A DNA stretch of 64,000 nt, from NCBI RefSeq assembly GCF_000376785.1, contig NZ_AQXX01000141.1, positions 95,906 through 159,905 on the forward strand, written 5' to 3'. Below, one piece after another: positions 50,756 through 58,984 of this stretch. The notes below the pieces were generated by a model. That model saw only the letters and a program-made list of their open reading frames with translations. It made no database searches and had not been told where the DNA came from. The position numbers and the translations under genes are program-made. The DNA comes from Hahella ganghwensis DSM 17046. Its GTDB lineage: Bacteria > Pseudomonadota > Gammaproteobacteria > Pseudomonadales > Oleiphilaceae. Within the stretch, counting starts at the first letter, position 1. Every line of letters begins with the position of its first letter.

Positions 50756-52255
50756 TCAATCCAGTTCCAGTGCTTTGTTGGACACAGGCAGCTTCACTTC
50801 CACTGTCAGCCCACCTTCAGGATGATTCCACAGTCGTATTTCCCCTCCATGACCATGGATAATATTCCGAACAATACTCAATCCAAGACCAGAGCCCCCA
50901 GTATTTCGATTGCGGGATTTCTCCAGCCTGACATAGGGTTCGAATATCCGCTCCATATCCCGTTCTGAAACCCCTGGGCCATGATCATGGATCTGTATCA
51001 CCATCGCTTCATCAGTCCGCGATAACTTCACCTCAGCCTGCTTGCCATAAAACACAGCATTGTCCACCAGGTTGGTGAACGCTCGCTTTAGTGCCAATGG
51101 TTTGCCCCAATAACGATCCTGCACGCCACCTTGAAAGACCACTCTCCTGCGCTTCAGATTGGCACCATCACAAATCTCCTGCAACATGGCATTTAAATCG
51201 ATATTGACCGGGTTTTCGTGAATCGCGGTATCTTTCACGCACTGCAAAGCCCCTTGGACCATATGCTCAAGTTCCAGCAGGTCCTGCTCAAACTTATCCC
51301 TCGCCTGTTCATCTTCCAGCATCTCCGCTCTCAACCGCAACCGGGTGATCGGTGTCTTGAGATCGTGGGAAATTGCTGAGAACAGTGTCTCCCTGTCTTC
51401 AATGTAGCGTCGCAACCGATCCTGCATGGCATTAAAAGTTCTCGATGCAATCACCATTTCCGCGCTCCCGGATTCCGGTATGGGAGGCCGGTCTATATCC
51501 TTACCAAGCTCATCCGCCGCCCTGGAGAGCAACTTCAGGGGCCGAGTCAGGTAACGGATCGTCAACAGAGATACAATCATCACCAGCACAATGGTGATCC
51601 CCATAAACCAAAGCCGGTCGGCCGGCAGGTAATCATTTTCCAGCATCCCATCGGGTGTCGGCATCAGAGTCGCCAGATACAACCACTCATCCTCCTTCAG
51701 GCCCACCTGTATCACCAGAATCGGTGTCTTGTCAGGCTCCAGAAGCAGACTGTGGTGTCCCCACCCCGGAGGAAGGTCAAGCAGTTTGATATCGTTATTG
51801 AAAACGTGCAGCTTCGAAGCCAGGGAAAAGTCGGCATGAAGATTCACATCGGAACCCAGTTGCGATCGCAATACCTGGTTCATTTCTACCAGAACCGCTT
51901 CTTTCAATTCACTGGAAGGGATCGGACTGACTCTGATGTATTCACTATTGAAAGTGACAAAGAAGCGGGAGCCCCCCAGCCTTCTCAACTGATCCAGTAC
52001 AATGTGGCGATAGTCCACTGGGAGTGATTTAAAAAAGCGAACAGTGGAACTGATGCTGTAGGCAATCTGATTGGCCATCCCAATCACACTTTCGTGATGC
52101 CGGGTTTTAAGCTGTGTTACCCACACCAGAGATGATAAGCCCTGTGCAGAAAGCACTGCGATCAACAGCAGCAGGACAAACCGGGATGCCAGAGACTTGG
52201 GTAACCATCGATTGAGAAGCTTACCTACGGCGGCCCTATTCGCCCGCATCGACAT
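50756..52255 (-). CDS. Sensor histidine kinase (EnvZ-type architecture, GtrS-like context)
   Basis: Two-pass inner-membrane kinase of 499 residues. Helix 1 (SRFVLLLLIAVLSAQGLSSL) and helix 2 (FMGITIVLVMIVSLLTIRYL) enclose a periplasmic domain of about 190 residues. HAMP follows (TRPLKLLSRAADELG), then the phospho-acceptor His in AISHDLKTPITRLRLR, then the ATPase domain with NLVDNAV (N box), HDHGPGV (G1) and GGSGLGLSIV (G2). The gene overlaps the response-regulator gene by 20 bases. Its place beside a gts-type importer parallels GtrS/GltR of Pseudomonas, which senses glucose metabolites, so control of the importer is likely but not shown. Confidence 0.92.
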   Translation of the reverse strand: MSMRANRAAVGKLLNRWLPKSLASRFVLLLLIAVLSAQGLSSLVWVTQLKTRHHESVIGMANQIAYSISSTVRFFKSLPVDYRHIVLDQLRRLGGSRFFVTFNSEYIRVSPIPSSELKEAVLVEMNQVLRSQLGSDVNLHADFSLASKLHVFNNDIKLLDLPPGWGHHSLLLEPDKTPILVIQVGLKEDEWLYLATLMPTPDGMLENDYLPADRLWFMGITIVLVMIVSLLTIRYLTRPLKLLSRAADELGKDIDRPPIPESGSAEMVIASRTFNAMQDRLRRYIEDRETLFSAISHDLKTPITRLRLRAEMLEDEQARDKFEQDLLELEHMVQGALQCVKDTAIHENPVNIDLNAMLQEICDGANLKRRRVVFQGGVQDRYWGKPLALKRAFTNLVDNAVFYGKQAEVKLSRTDEAMVIQIHDHGPGVSERDMERIFEPYVRLEKSRNRNTGGSGLGLSIVRNIIHGHGGEIRLWNHPEGGLTVEVKLPVSNKALELD

Positions 52256-52961
52256 CCACCGGAACTGTGAGAACGTATCCAGCTCCCCGGACCGTTTTGA
52301 TCAAATGAGGGTTCTTGGCATCATCTCCCAATCGCTGGCGTAATCGGCTCATATGAACATCGATGCTGCGATCGAATGGACTACATTCACGTCCATGAAG
52401 AACATCAGAAATTTCATCCCGGCTGAGAACATCATTCCCTTTGTTAAGAAACATCAGCAGCAGACTATAATCTGCTCCGGTCAAATGAGTTTGCGTGTTG
52501 TCGGGGAATTTCAATATGCGAGTGGTGGTATCCAGGGTCAGCCCACCAAAGTGATAAAGCTTGGGCGACAAGGCAGTTTTGGCAGGTTCCTGAACCCGCC
52601 GCAGAATTGCCTTGATTCTGGCCAGCAGCTCCCGGGGATTGAAAGGTTTTGCCAGATAATCATCCGCCCCCATTTCCAGGCCCACTATTCTATCGGTTTC
52701 ATCCGAATTCGCGGTCAACATTACCACCGGCACTCCGGACTCGCGCCGCAAACGCTGGCATATGGCAAAGCCATCCTCACCTGGAAGCATGATATCCAGA
52801 ACCACCAAGTCCGGTGTAGACTGAGCCAACATCTGAAAGAATGCTTCACCATCTGCAGCCGACGACACGACAAACCCGTTACGTGTGAGGTAATCACTCA
52901 ACAGAGAACGAATTTCTGCATCGTCGTCGACCACTAAAATGTGTTTATTCTTCTGGGTCAT
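52236..52961 (-). CDS. OmpR-family response regulator
   Basis: DNA-binding response regulator of 241 residues. The receiver domain is complete: ILVVDDDAEIR (acidic pocket), LVVLDIMLPGEDG (phospho-acceptor Asp), VVMLTANSDE and GADDYLAKPFNPREL. The C-terminal winged helix includes LTGADYSLLLMFLNKGNDVL, RSIDVHMSRLRQRLGDDAKN and IKTVRGAGYVL. It is the first gene of the regulator-kinase-binding-protein unit. By context it is the partner of the adjoining kinase and probably regulates the sugar importer. Confidence 0.94.
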   Translation of the reverse strand: MTQKNKHILVVDDDAEIRSLLSDYLTRNGFVVSSAADGEAFFQMLAQSTPDLVVLDIMLPGEDGFAICQRLRRESGVPVVMLTANSDETDRIVGLEMGADDYLAKPFNPRELLARIKAILRRVQEPAKTALSPKLYHFGGLTLDTTTRILKFPDNTQTHLTGADYSLLLMFLNKGNDVLSRDEISDVLHGRECSPFDRSIDVHMSRLRQRLGDDAKNPHLIKTVRGAGYVLTVPVDVDAGE

Positions 52962-53121
52962 TCCGCTCGACTTCTCTACGTCAATTTCTCGTTAATTATC
53001 ACTGGCTTTGAAGCGCCTTTGGCGGGATCATAACACAAATTATCATAATGACAGCGCCCGGCCGCATTGCTGATCGCTACAACCACCCGGTGTTTCCCGG
53101 GCCTTATCATACAGGAGACAC

Positions 53122-53742
53122 ATGTATTTCTTCCTCGACATATTTGGCATTGTGGTATTTGCCATTAGTGGCGCACTGACAGCCGGACACAAGAAGCTCG
53201 ATGTTTTCGGGGTTATCGTCGTAGCCCTTGTTGCCTGTCTGGGTAGCGGTACTCTACGGGACCTGATTCTTGACGCCCACCCGGTCATCTGGATCGCCAA
53301 TACTTCATACCTTTTCATTGGAATTCTATCCGCATTGGCCACTTTTGTGCTGGTAAGAATGCACTGGATACCCCGTAAAACTCTGGAAGTCTGCGATGCT
53401 ATAGGCTTGGCCTTCTTTACTCTGGCAGGAACTCAGAAAGCCTTGGCACTGGGACACAGCGCTGAGATCTGCCTGCTGATGGGACTGATGACAGGGGTTG
53501 CAGGAGGCGTACTGCGGGATATTATCTGCAATGAGATACCGTTGATCTTTCACAAGGAAATATACGCGACAGCAGCTATCGCGGGATGCCTGGTATTTCT
53601 TGGCTTGCACGGGCTGGGGATTGAGGATCAACAGGCTGCAATTTGCAGCATGGTCACCACCCTTGGATTCCGTCTGGCTGGCATATTTTTTGGCATTTCG
53701 CTTCCTGCATTTCTGTTTTCCGAAGATGAAAGAGCCCCCTGA
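53122..53742 (+). CDS. UPF0126/TRIC family membrane protein
   Basis: Inner-membrane protein of 206 residues with about seven helices arranged as two UPF0126 repeats: VFAISGALTAGHKKLDVFGV in the first and IGLAFFTLAGTQKALALGHS in the second. Each is followed by a glycine-rich segment (LGSGTLRDLILD and AGGVLRDIICNEIP). The family is related to trimeric intracellular cation channels; bacterial members have been linked to cation or small-molecule transport. AGGAG lies 4 bases before the ATG. It is divergent from the response-regulator gene. Confidence 0.9.
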   Translation: MYFFLDIFGIVVFAISGALTAGHKKLDVFGVIVVALVACLGSGTLRDLILDAHPVIWIANTSYLFIGILSALATFVLVRMHWIPRKTLEVCDAIGLAFFTLAGTQKALALGHSAEICLLMGLMTGVAGGVLRDIICNEIPLIFHKEIYATAAIAGCLVFLGLHGLGIEDQQAAICSMVTTLGFRLAGIFFGISLPAFLFSEDERAP

Positions 53743-53822
53743 ATCCGAATTGCGGACAGGTCTTCATTCTGTAATAGACTCATTGCTGATGATGCCTTCA
53801 GGAACATCTACACTATATTTGC

Positions 53823-54152
53823 CTAACGGCGGTCAGGCGTCTGACCATAAAGCTCCTGGAAGCGTTGCTTCTGGAAGCCCTGCATACGTCGACCGTCGAT
53901 CACAAAAAACGGCGTCCCCTTCCCTCCAAGTTTAGTAAAGTATTCCCTGGCGGCCTGGCTTTTATCAATTAAGAACTCGCTATAGGGAATGCCATTGGCA
54001 TCTAAGTATGATTTCGCTACAACACAGGCTGCACAATAGGTTTGGCTGAACATCACCACCCGCTCTACTGCCAGACTTAGGGAACTACACAGCATTAACC
54101 CTGAAAGTAGCAAAAGCCTGCACACGGCATACCTGGTTTTAACTAACCACAT
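53823..54152 (-). CDS. Exported glutaredoxin-like thiol protein
   Basis: Small thioredoxin-fold protein of about 109 residues. A signal peptide or membrane anchor (RLLLLSGLMLCSSLSLA) precedes ERVVMFSQTYCAACVVAKSY, with redox motif CAAC; the cis-Pro loop is KGTPFFVIDGRRMQGF. The motif is closest to glutaredoxin-like proteins with an extracytoplasmic location. The ATG at 54152 is preferred to the GTG at 54170. Role in periplasmic disulfide chemistry is likely; partner unknown. Confidence 0.78.
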   Translation of the reverse strand: MWLVKTRYAVCRLLLLSGLMLCSSLSLAVERVVMFSQTYCAACVVAKSYLDANGIPYSEFLIDKSQAAREYFTKLGGKGTPFFVIDGRRMQGFQKQRFQELYGQTPDRR

Positions 54153-54295
54153 CGTCTTGACTCGCTCCACTAATATCTTGACTCACTCGACTATAGAAAC
54201 TCTAATACCCTATTACGTCTATCGTCCCGTAACTAAGGATGTTCGTTACCCTTAGGTAGGACAACTCATCTCAGCCAAAGTTTCACAAGGACCCC

Positions 54296-54934
54296 ATGAT
54301 GGAAGGTTATTGGCCCGAATTTATTGCCGTTGCGATTGCCCATCTGCTGGCAGTTGCCAGTCCGGGGCCGGATTTCGCAGTGGTTATCCGTCAGAGTCTC
54401 TGTCGAGGCCTGGCACCTGCAATCTGGACAAGTATTGGTATCGGCATGGCGATACTGGTCCATGTGACTTATTCACTATTTGGGTTGGGACTATTGATAT
54501 CCCAGTCAGTTATGGCGTTTAGCATTCTTAAATGGGTAGGCGCTATATACTTGGCCTATGTCGGCTGGCAATGCCTGAAAGCCAAGCCTCACCAACCCGG
54601 TGAAACCGTCGACCTGAACCAGCCCGCTTTCAAGGATCACTGGCCGGCGTTTCGACTTGGATTTTTGACCAACCTGCTGAACCCCAAAGCGACGCTGTTT
54701 TTTGTCGCCCTGTTTTCAGTCATTGTGTCACCGGATACACCAAAGTCAGTACAAGCGATCTATGGGATCTGGATGTGTGTCGCCACCGCAGGCTGGTTTG
54801 TCGGTTTGAGTGTGGTTCTTTCACTGCCCAAAGTGAGAGCGGGATTCGAACGGACTGCCCACTGGGTCGAACGCTTCATGGGTGTTGTGTTGTTTGGGCT
54901 CGCCGCCCGCCTGTTCGTAGCCACTCGGGATTAA
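54296..54934 (+). CDS. LysE/RhtB family amino-acid exporter
   Basis: Inner-membrane protein of 212 residues with six predicted helices. ASPGPDFAVVIRQSLCRGL is the family signature near the N-terminus (SPGPD), and FLTNLLNPKATLFFVALFSV is the second conserved block. AAGGA precedes the double ATG at 54296/54299. Members export amino acids such as homoserine, threonine, lysine or leucine; the substrate here cannot be told. Confidence 0.92.
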   Translation: MMEGYWPEFIAVAIAHLLAVASPGPDFAVVIRQSLCRGLAPAIWTSIGIGMAILVHVTYSLFGLGLLISQSVMAFSILKWVGAIYLAYVGWQCLKAKPHQPGETVDLNQPAFKDHWPAFRLGFLTNLLNPKATLFFVALFSVIVSPDTPKSVQAIYGIWMCVATAGWFVGLSVVLSLPKVRAGFERTAHWVERFMGVVLFGLAARLFVATRD

Positions 54935-55288
54935 TCACCCCATTGCGGCAGTTTGCGAAGATCAACTGCCGCCTCCCCTGACCATAAACAGATATTCGGT
55001 ATTACTTACACCCCGGTCCATTCTGTTCCCACCTTAACCTTTCTTCCCTCCTCCTCTGCCCCCAAAACAGGTTTCAGAACAAACTGATACACACTAGTCG
55101 TCGCGACAGCCTGCCGATGATTGTCTATTCTAAATATTATTAGTCGGATGTTATCGGGCCAAAGGAGTCCGGTCTTGCTGACAAACAGGACATCACCCTG
55201 AGGAAAGACAATTGCTTAATGCAGAGCAAGATTCGACCAGCAATTGTCTGTCGTTTTATAAACTCGTCGTATTAATGGGCACTCCATT
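54935..55288. other. Intergenic region upstream of the chemoreceptor gene
   Basis: About 350 bases with no supportable gene. It should contain the chemoreceptor promoter. I looked for a sigma-28 site (TAAA, 15 bases, GCCGATAA) and found none that fits. Two CAATTG copies lie near 55211 and 55241. Confidence 0.4.
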
Positions 55289-57223
55289 ATGAAGAATCTC
55301 CTGTCTTTGTTTAAAAGCAAACTTTTAATGCCGGTCTTTCTGGTGCTGGTTGCCGCAGTTGCGCTGCAGATTTTGATCAACACATGGCTGACGCAAGCTC
55401 AGGTACAGGGACTTGCTGAGCAAATTCAAAAGGATTTAAACAATAGTACAGCGACCGTCAGTGCCGAACTCAAAGTGGCAGAGAAGGCCGTTCTGGAGAG
55501 ATTACAGTCCATGCGCAGTGATGCAGCTTCCCAACTGGGTCAAAGCCTCACCAACGCTCTAGGTAACACCCAGACGAAAATTGAGTCGGACATAAAGGCC
55601 TCAATGACTACCAATGCGCAGAACCTTGCAGACATTGTTGCGGCAGTCGCGGCTCCCTCAATCTGGGATCGCGATGTGCCGGTACTCACAAGCCTTGCTG
55701 AAATGGCTGACGCTAATGAGTCTGTCGTATTTGCCGGTTTTTTTGATCAGTACGGCGAACGCCTGACCCGCTATGTGGATCGCACGGACGAACGACTAAA
55801 GGCCCTGGTTTCCAAAGGCACCGGAAGTGGGAGCCTGGGCAAAGCAATCAATGCAGCTGAGAGCGATCCCTCCATCATAGTGATCACATCAGATATTGCC
55901 CCCAATGAGGTCTCCATCGGAAAGTTTATCATGGGGCTCAGCACTGATCGCATAGATCAGGAAATGCATGCCCTTAAAGGCGAGTTTGACCAACTGACAA
56001 CCCAGAGTCAGCAGTCCGTATCCACGATTCTTGATCAGCAGAGCAGTCAGGTTTCCAGCCGATTGGCCCAGTCCCTCGCCCAAACCGAGAGAACCTCCGA
56101 TGATGCCAGCACCCAGGTATTGGACACCATTAAAGATGGTGCCAACAGAATTATTGCCAGTCTATTCATGACGGCATTAATACTGGGGGTCGCCCTTATC
56201 GTGGTTATTGCTCTAATGCTCGGAGTTCGCGTATTGCTCAAGGTGAATGTTCTGAAAAACGCCATTTGGGATATCGCAGAGGGCGAGGCCGACCTTACCC
56301 AGCGAGCCAACGTCAAAGGCAAAGATGAAATTTCACATATGGCGGACGGCATGAATCAGTTCATCGGCCGCATCCAGAATATTATTATCGAAGTTGCAAG
56401 CTCCGCCCAACAGGCCACCGCCAAAGCAGGCGAATTGACCTTGAACAGCGACCAGGCAGCTTCTGCAGTCAATAAACAAAAACAGGAAATCGACCAGATT
56501 TCTTCTGCCATCACGCAAATGTCAGCCAGCATTCAACAGGTGGCTGAAAACGTGCAATATGTAGCGAACGATGTGGATCACGTTAACGCGGAAACCAAAG
56601 CAACAGCCAATATTTCACGCCGTGTCAGTGAAATATTATCGGCAATGGTTGGTGAGGTCGCGGCCGCAGCAACCGTTGTACAGAAACTCGACCACCAAAG
56701 CCAGGAAATCGGCTCCGTCCTGACGGTCATTAAAAGCATTGCAGAACAAACCAACTTACTTGCCCTTAACGCCGCCATTGAAGCCGCCAGAGCTGGAGAG
56801 AGTGGACGAGGGTTTGCAGTCGTCGCAGACGAAGTTCGTAACCTGGCCAGTAAAACTCAACAATCAACGACAGAGATTGAGGACATCATTACCCAACTGC
56901 AGCATGGTAGTGAGGAAGCTGTGGCTGCGATACAAAACGCATCGCAGAAGGTTCAGGCATCTTCAGAATCGTTCCGGGAGGCAGACCAGAACCTCGAGAA
57001 TATTCAGAACCTGGTGGGGAATCTCCATGGCAGAGCCACCGAGATAGCCTCTGTTGCCGAAGAACAAAGCGCCGTTTCCGAGGAAATCACACAAAATATT
57101 ACTCACATTGCAGATTCTGCTGAAACCACAGCAACTGCCATGCACAAGGCAGAACAGGCGAGTTCGGAAATCAGTCAGCAGATAAAGGCTCTGGAGGTTC
57201 AGGCGTCACAGTTTAAAGTGTAA
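55289..57223 (+). CDS. Methyl-accepting chemotaxis protein
   Basis: Transmembrane chemoreceptor of 644 residues. Helix 1 ([20 protein letters not shown]) near residues 13-32 and helix 2 ([20 protein letters not shown]) near 290-310 enclose a large periplasmic domain with a long coiled coil. HAMP follows, then the signalling domain with tip [32 protein letters not shown] and the C-terminal methylation helix. No C-terminal CheR-docking pentapeptide is seen. A periplasmic sensor module of the sCACHE-like type is possible ([20 protein letters not shown]) but not certain. Ligand unknown. Confidence 0.93.
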   Translation: MKNLLSLFKSKLLMPVFLVLVAAVALQILINTWLTQAQVQGLAEQIQKDLNNSTATVSAELKVAEKAVLERLQSMRSDAASQLGQSLTNALGNTQTKIESDIKASMTTNAQNLADIVAAVAAPSIWDRDVPVLTSLAEMADANESVVFAGFFDQYGERLTRYVDRTDERLKALVSKGTGSGSLGKAINAAESDPSIIVITSDIAPNEVSIGKFIMGLSTDRIDQEMHALKGEFDQLTTQSQQSVSTILDQQSSQVSSRLAQSLAQTERTSDDASTQVLDTIKDGANRIIASLFMTALILGVALIVVIALMLGVRVLLKVNVLKNAIWDIAEGEADLTQRANVKGKDEISHMADGMNQFIGRIQNIIIEVASSAQQATAKAGELTLNSDQAASAVNKQKQEIDQISSAITQMSASIQQVAENVQYVANDVDHVNAETKATANISRRVSEILSAMVGEVAAAATVVQKLDHQSQEIGSVLTVIKSIAEQTNLLALNAAIEAARAGESGRGFAVVADEVRNLASKTQQSTTEIEDIITQLQHGSEEAVAAIQNASQKVQASSESFREADQNLENIQNLVGNLHGRATEIASVAEEQSAVSEEITQNITHIADSAETTATAMHKAEQASSEISQQIKALEVQASQFKV

Positions 57224-57304
57224 CTTGGCTTCATTGAACAACTGCGGACTTCTAGTAAGTCGCGACTTACATTTAAATAACCACTTTCATGAAAGCACCA
57301 CTGG

Positions 57305-57328
57305 TGGATGCCCTTCACTGGGCATCCA
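57305..57328. terminator. Hairpin between convergent chemoreceptor and DAHP synthase genes
   Basis: TGGATGCCC and GGGCATCCA form a perfect 9-bp stem with a 6-base loop. It lies between two gene ends and could serve both, but there is no T tract on either strand. Confidence 0.45.
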
Positions 57329-57352
57329 TAGGCACCAATCAAACAGTTAGAA

Positions 57353-58438
57353 TCAGCTCAAAGCCTGATGCAATTTACTCAGAACCGCTTCCGTCTCGTC
57401 CCATCCAATACATCCGTCTGTAATTGAAACACCATATTCCAACGGCTGTCCTGGACAGACTTTTTGCTTCCCTTCCTTCAGATGACTTTCAATCATGACC
57501 CCCATGATGGGCGAATGACCAAGACTCAGCTGACGGGCCACTTCAGCCACTACACGACCCTGCCGGGTATAATCCTTGCCGCTGTTATCATGACTGCAGT
57601 CCACCATGAGACGAGGCAACATGCCATGTTGTTCCAGGATTTTACTGTAGCGCTTAACAGAGGCTTCATCGTAGTTAGGTTTTTGTCCGCCGCCCCGAAG
57701 GACAAGATGAACATGAGGATTACCGGAAGTTCTTCTTAACTGAGGACGGCCGCAAGCTGAAAGGGTGGGATACGCATGAGGGGCACTGGCTGATTGCATC
57801 GCCTGAATGGCAACTTCAACACCGCCGTCGGTGCCGTTTTTGAATCCTACCGAAGAATCCAGCCCACTGGCCATTTCCCGATGCAACTGACTTTCAGTGG
57901 TACGGGCTCCGATGGCAGTCCAGGAAACCAGATCCTGAAGATAGTCTGACACAATGGGGCTGAGCGCTTCAGTTGCCAGTGGTAAGCCCAGCTCAGCCAG
58001 AGACACCATCAACCTCCTGGCTTCTGATAAGCCCTGTGCCATATCGTGTCGACCATCCATATGGGGATCATATACCAACCCTTTCCATCCAATGGTCGTG
58101 CGCGGTTTCTCGACATATGCCCGCATCACGAGCAACAACCGGTCACTCAATTTTGCCTGCAACGCGGCCAACTTCCGTCCGTACTCAATCGCTGCATCCA
58201 CATCGTGGATAGAACAGGGACCAACGACCACCAGGAGGCGATGGTCTCTACCATCGAGAATGGCATTGATTTGTTCACGATGTGCCTGCAACTGTTGCAG
58301 CATGCCATCGGACAACGGGTAGCGCTCAGCCAATTGCCGGGCTGAAGGCAGATGATCTTCGCTCATGGATTCAGTTACCGTGGCGTTTGTCTGTTGTTCT
58401 GCTTTCGCAATCGTGGATTCTAAAATGGCCTGGTTCAT
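57353..58438 (-). CDS. 3-deoxy-7-phosphoheptulonate (DAHP) synthase, class I
   Basis: First enzyme of aromatic amino-acid synthesis; it joins PEP and erythrose 4-phosphate. The ATG at 58438 is chosen over 58471 because AAAGGAG lies 8 bases upstream; it gives 361 residues (E. coli AroG has 350). Typical blocks are VVGPCSIHDVDAAIEYGRKL, MRAYVEKPRTTIGWKGL, AIGARTTESQLHREMASGLD, GFKNGTDGG, LRGGGQKPNYD, MVDCSHDNSGKDY and VSITDGCIGWDETEA. The segment PHAYPTLSACGRPQLRRTSG replaces the usual PHRF(V/L)GINQ-G-like stretch at equal length, near the feedback site of the family. A long leader with two aromatic-rich reading frames and an attenuator precedes it. Which amino acid inhibits it is unknown. Confidence 0.95.
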   Translation of the reverse strand: MNQAILESTIAKAEQQTNATVTESMSEDHLPSARQLAERYPLSDGMLQQLQAHREQINAILDGRDHRLLVVVGPCSIHDVDAAIEYGRKLAALQAKLSDRLLLVMRAYVEKPRTTIGWKGLVYDPHMDGRHDMAQGLSEARRLMVSLAELGLPLATEALSPIVSDYLQDLVSWTAIGARTTESQLHREMASGLDSSVGFKNGTDGGVEVAIQAMQSASAPHAYPTLSACGRPQLRRTSGNPHVHLVLRGGGQKPNYDEASVKRYSKILEQHGMLPRLMVDCSHDNSGKDYTRQGRVVAEVARQLSLGHSPIMGVMIESHLKEGKQKVCPGQPLEYGVSITDGCIGWDETEAVLSKLHQALS

Positions 58439-58517
58439 CAGTATTACTCCTTTGGATTCTTTTCGCATCAATTTGTCTGGTTCATTTCGTTCGTTACTCG
58501 TTCGCAGCCCTGAAAGG

Positions 58518-58540
58518 CGGTTGAGTTAGTAACTAAACCG
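58518..58540 (-). promoter_or_regulatory. Hairpin at the end of the second leader frame
   Basis: On the minus strand CGGTTTAGTT and AACTCAACCG pair with one mismatch around ACT. The stem includes the last Phe, Ser, Tyr and stop codons of the second leader frame, so a ribosome translating or stalled there would change it. Confidence 0.4.
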
Positions 58541-58651
58541 AGACTGGCACCACCAGCGAATCCAATAGAAGTGATAAGGTTCCCATCTTTTGATGGTTGC
58601 TTGAACTCGTGAGCTCTCACCCTTATCTTGCTGATTTTCCTGAGTTTTCAT
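58526..58651 (-). CDS. Second aromatic-rich leader peptide upstream of DAHP synthase
   Basis: Unannotated reading frame of 41 codons between the attenuator terminator and the DAHP synthase gene. The C-terminal half reads IKRWEPYHFYWIRWWCQSRF then SY: five Trp (23, 30, 33, 34 and the one at 23 counted once, so W23, W30, W33, W34), three Tyr (26, 29, 41) and two Phe (28, 39) in 19 residues. It ends at TAA 88 bases before the structural gene. A hairpin (58518-58540) overlaps its stop codon. The ATG has only a weak GGGA about 8 bases upstream. Such a composition is expected of a ribosome-stalling leader and not of chance. There is no U-tract terminator after it, so the mechanism would differ from that of the first leader. 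Confidence 0.5.
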   Translation of the reverse strand: MKTQENQQDKGESSRVQATIKRWEPYHFYWIRWWCQSRFSY

Positions 58652-58721
58652 TTTTTGATCCCGTTTTCTTCAGGTTATCCGTTCAGGTATATCACATTTT
58701 CCTGTTAAAAATCCGGGACAT

Positions 58722-58754
58722 AAAAAAAGCCCCGAGGGTGCGACCTTCGGGGCT
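58722..58754 (-). terminator. Attenuator terminator of the DAHP synthase leader (bidirectional shape)
   Basis: AGCCCCGAAGGT and ACCCTCGGGGCT form a 12-bp stem with one G-T pair and a 3-base loop, read on the minus strand, followed by seven T. On the plus strand the same stem is followed by five T. It lies 53 bases after the stop of the first aromatic-rich leader and about 290 bases before DAHP synthase, so on the minus strand it would stop transcription early. Confidence 0.88.
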
Positions 58755-58767
58755 TTTTGATTCTTCC

Positions 58768-58796
58768 GGAAGGCCGCTTGCTTAAGCGACCCTTCC
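58768..58796 (-). promoter_or_regulatory. Anti-antiterminator hairpin of the DAHP synthase attenuator
   Basis: On the minus strand GGAAGGGTCGCTT and AAGCGGCCTTCC can form a long stem around AAGC. Its right arm (GGCCTTC, 58775-58769) can instead pair with GAAGGTC (58748-58742), which is part of the terminator's left arm. Its left arm (CGCTTAA, 58788-58782) can instead pair with TTAAGCG (58823-58817) inside the last codons of the first leader frame. These exclusive pairings are those needed for ribosome-controlled attenuation. Worked out by hand; no folding energies were computed. Confidence 0.6.
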
Positions 58797-58806
58797 TGTA
58801 TTTTTT

Positions 58807-58944
58807 TCAGGCGGTACGCTTAAAGGTTCTAAAAAAATAAAACCAAAAGTGCCAACCGCTAAAATAAGCGCCAGACGCAATAGCAGCTTCAGCGGAAACT
58901 GAATGACTGATTTTGCTGATGTTAAGTGCGCTTAAAATATTCAT
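58807..58944 (-). CDS. First aromatic-rich leader peptide (attenuation control of DAHP synthase)
   Basis: Unannotated reading frame of 45 codons. The first 26 residues are ordinary; residues 27-41 read YFSGWHFWFYFFRTF, with two Trp, two Tyr and six Phe. It ends with TGA just before an alternative hairpin and an intrinsic terminator. This is the layout of classic amino-acid biosynthetic leaders (TrpL, PheL), where ribosome stalling at scarce aminoacyl-tRNA allows read-through. The mix of Trp, Phe and Tyr codons suits control of the common first step. Only a weak ribosome binding site (CAGG) precedes the ATG. I do not know a named family for it. Confidence 0.65.
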   Translation of the reverse strand: MNILSALNISKISHSVSAEAAIASGAYFSGWHFWFYFFRTFKRTA

Positions 58945-58984
58945 GGGCCTGAGTCTATCTGTTATTTCAGGTAAGCTGCAACCC

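Noticed and set aside
55140..55290. Sigma-28 promoter for the chemoreceptor gene at 55289
   Set aside because: TAAA is present but no GCCGATAA-like element is found at the needed 15-base spacing.
58597..58785. Plus-strand frame across the DAHP synthase leader terminator
   Set aside because: It runs through the terminator and covers both minus-strand leaders' control elements; no ribosome binding site or family.
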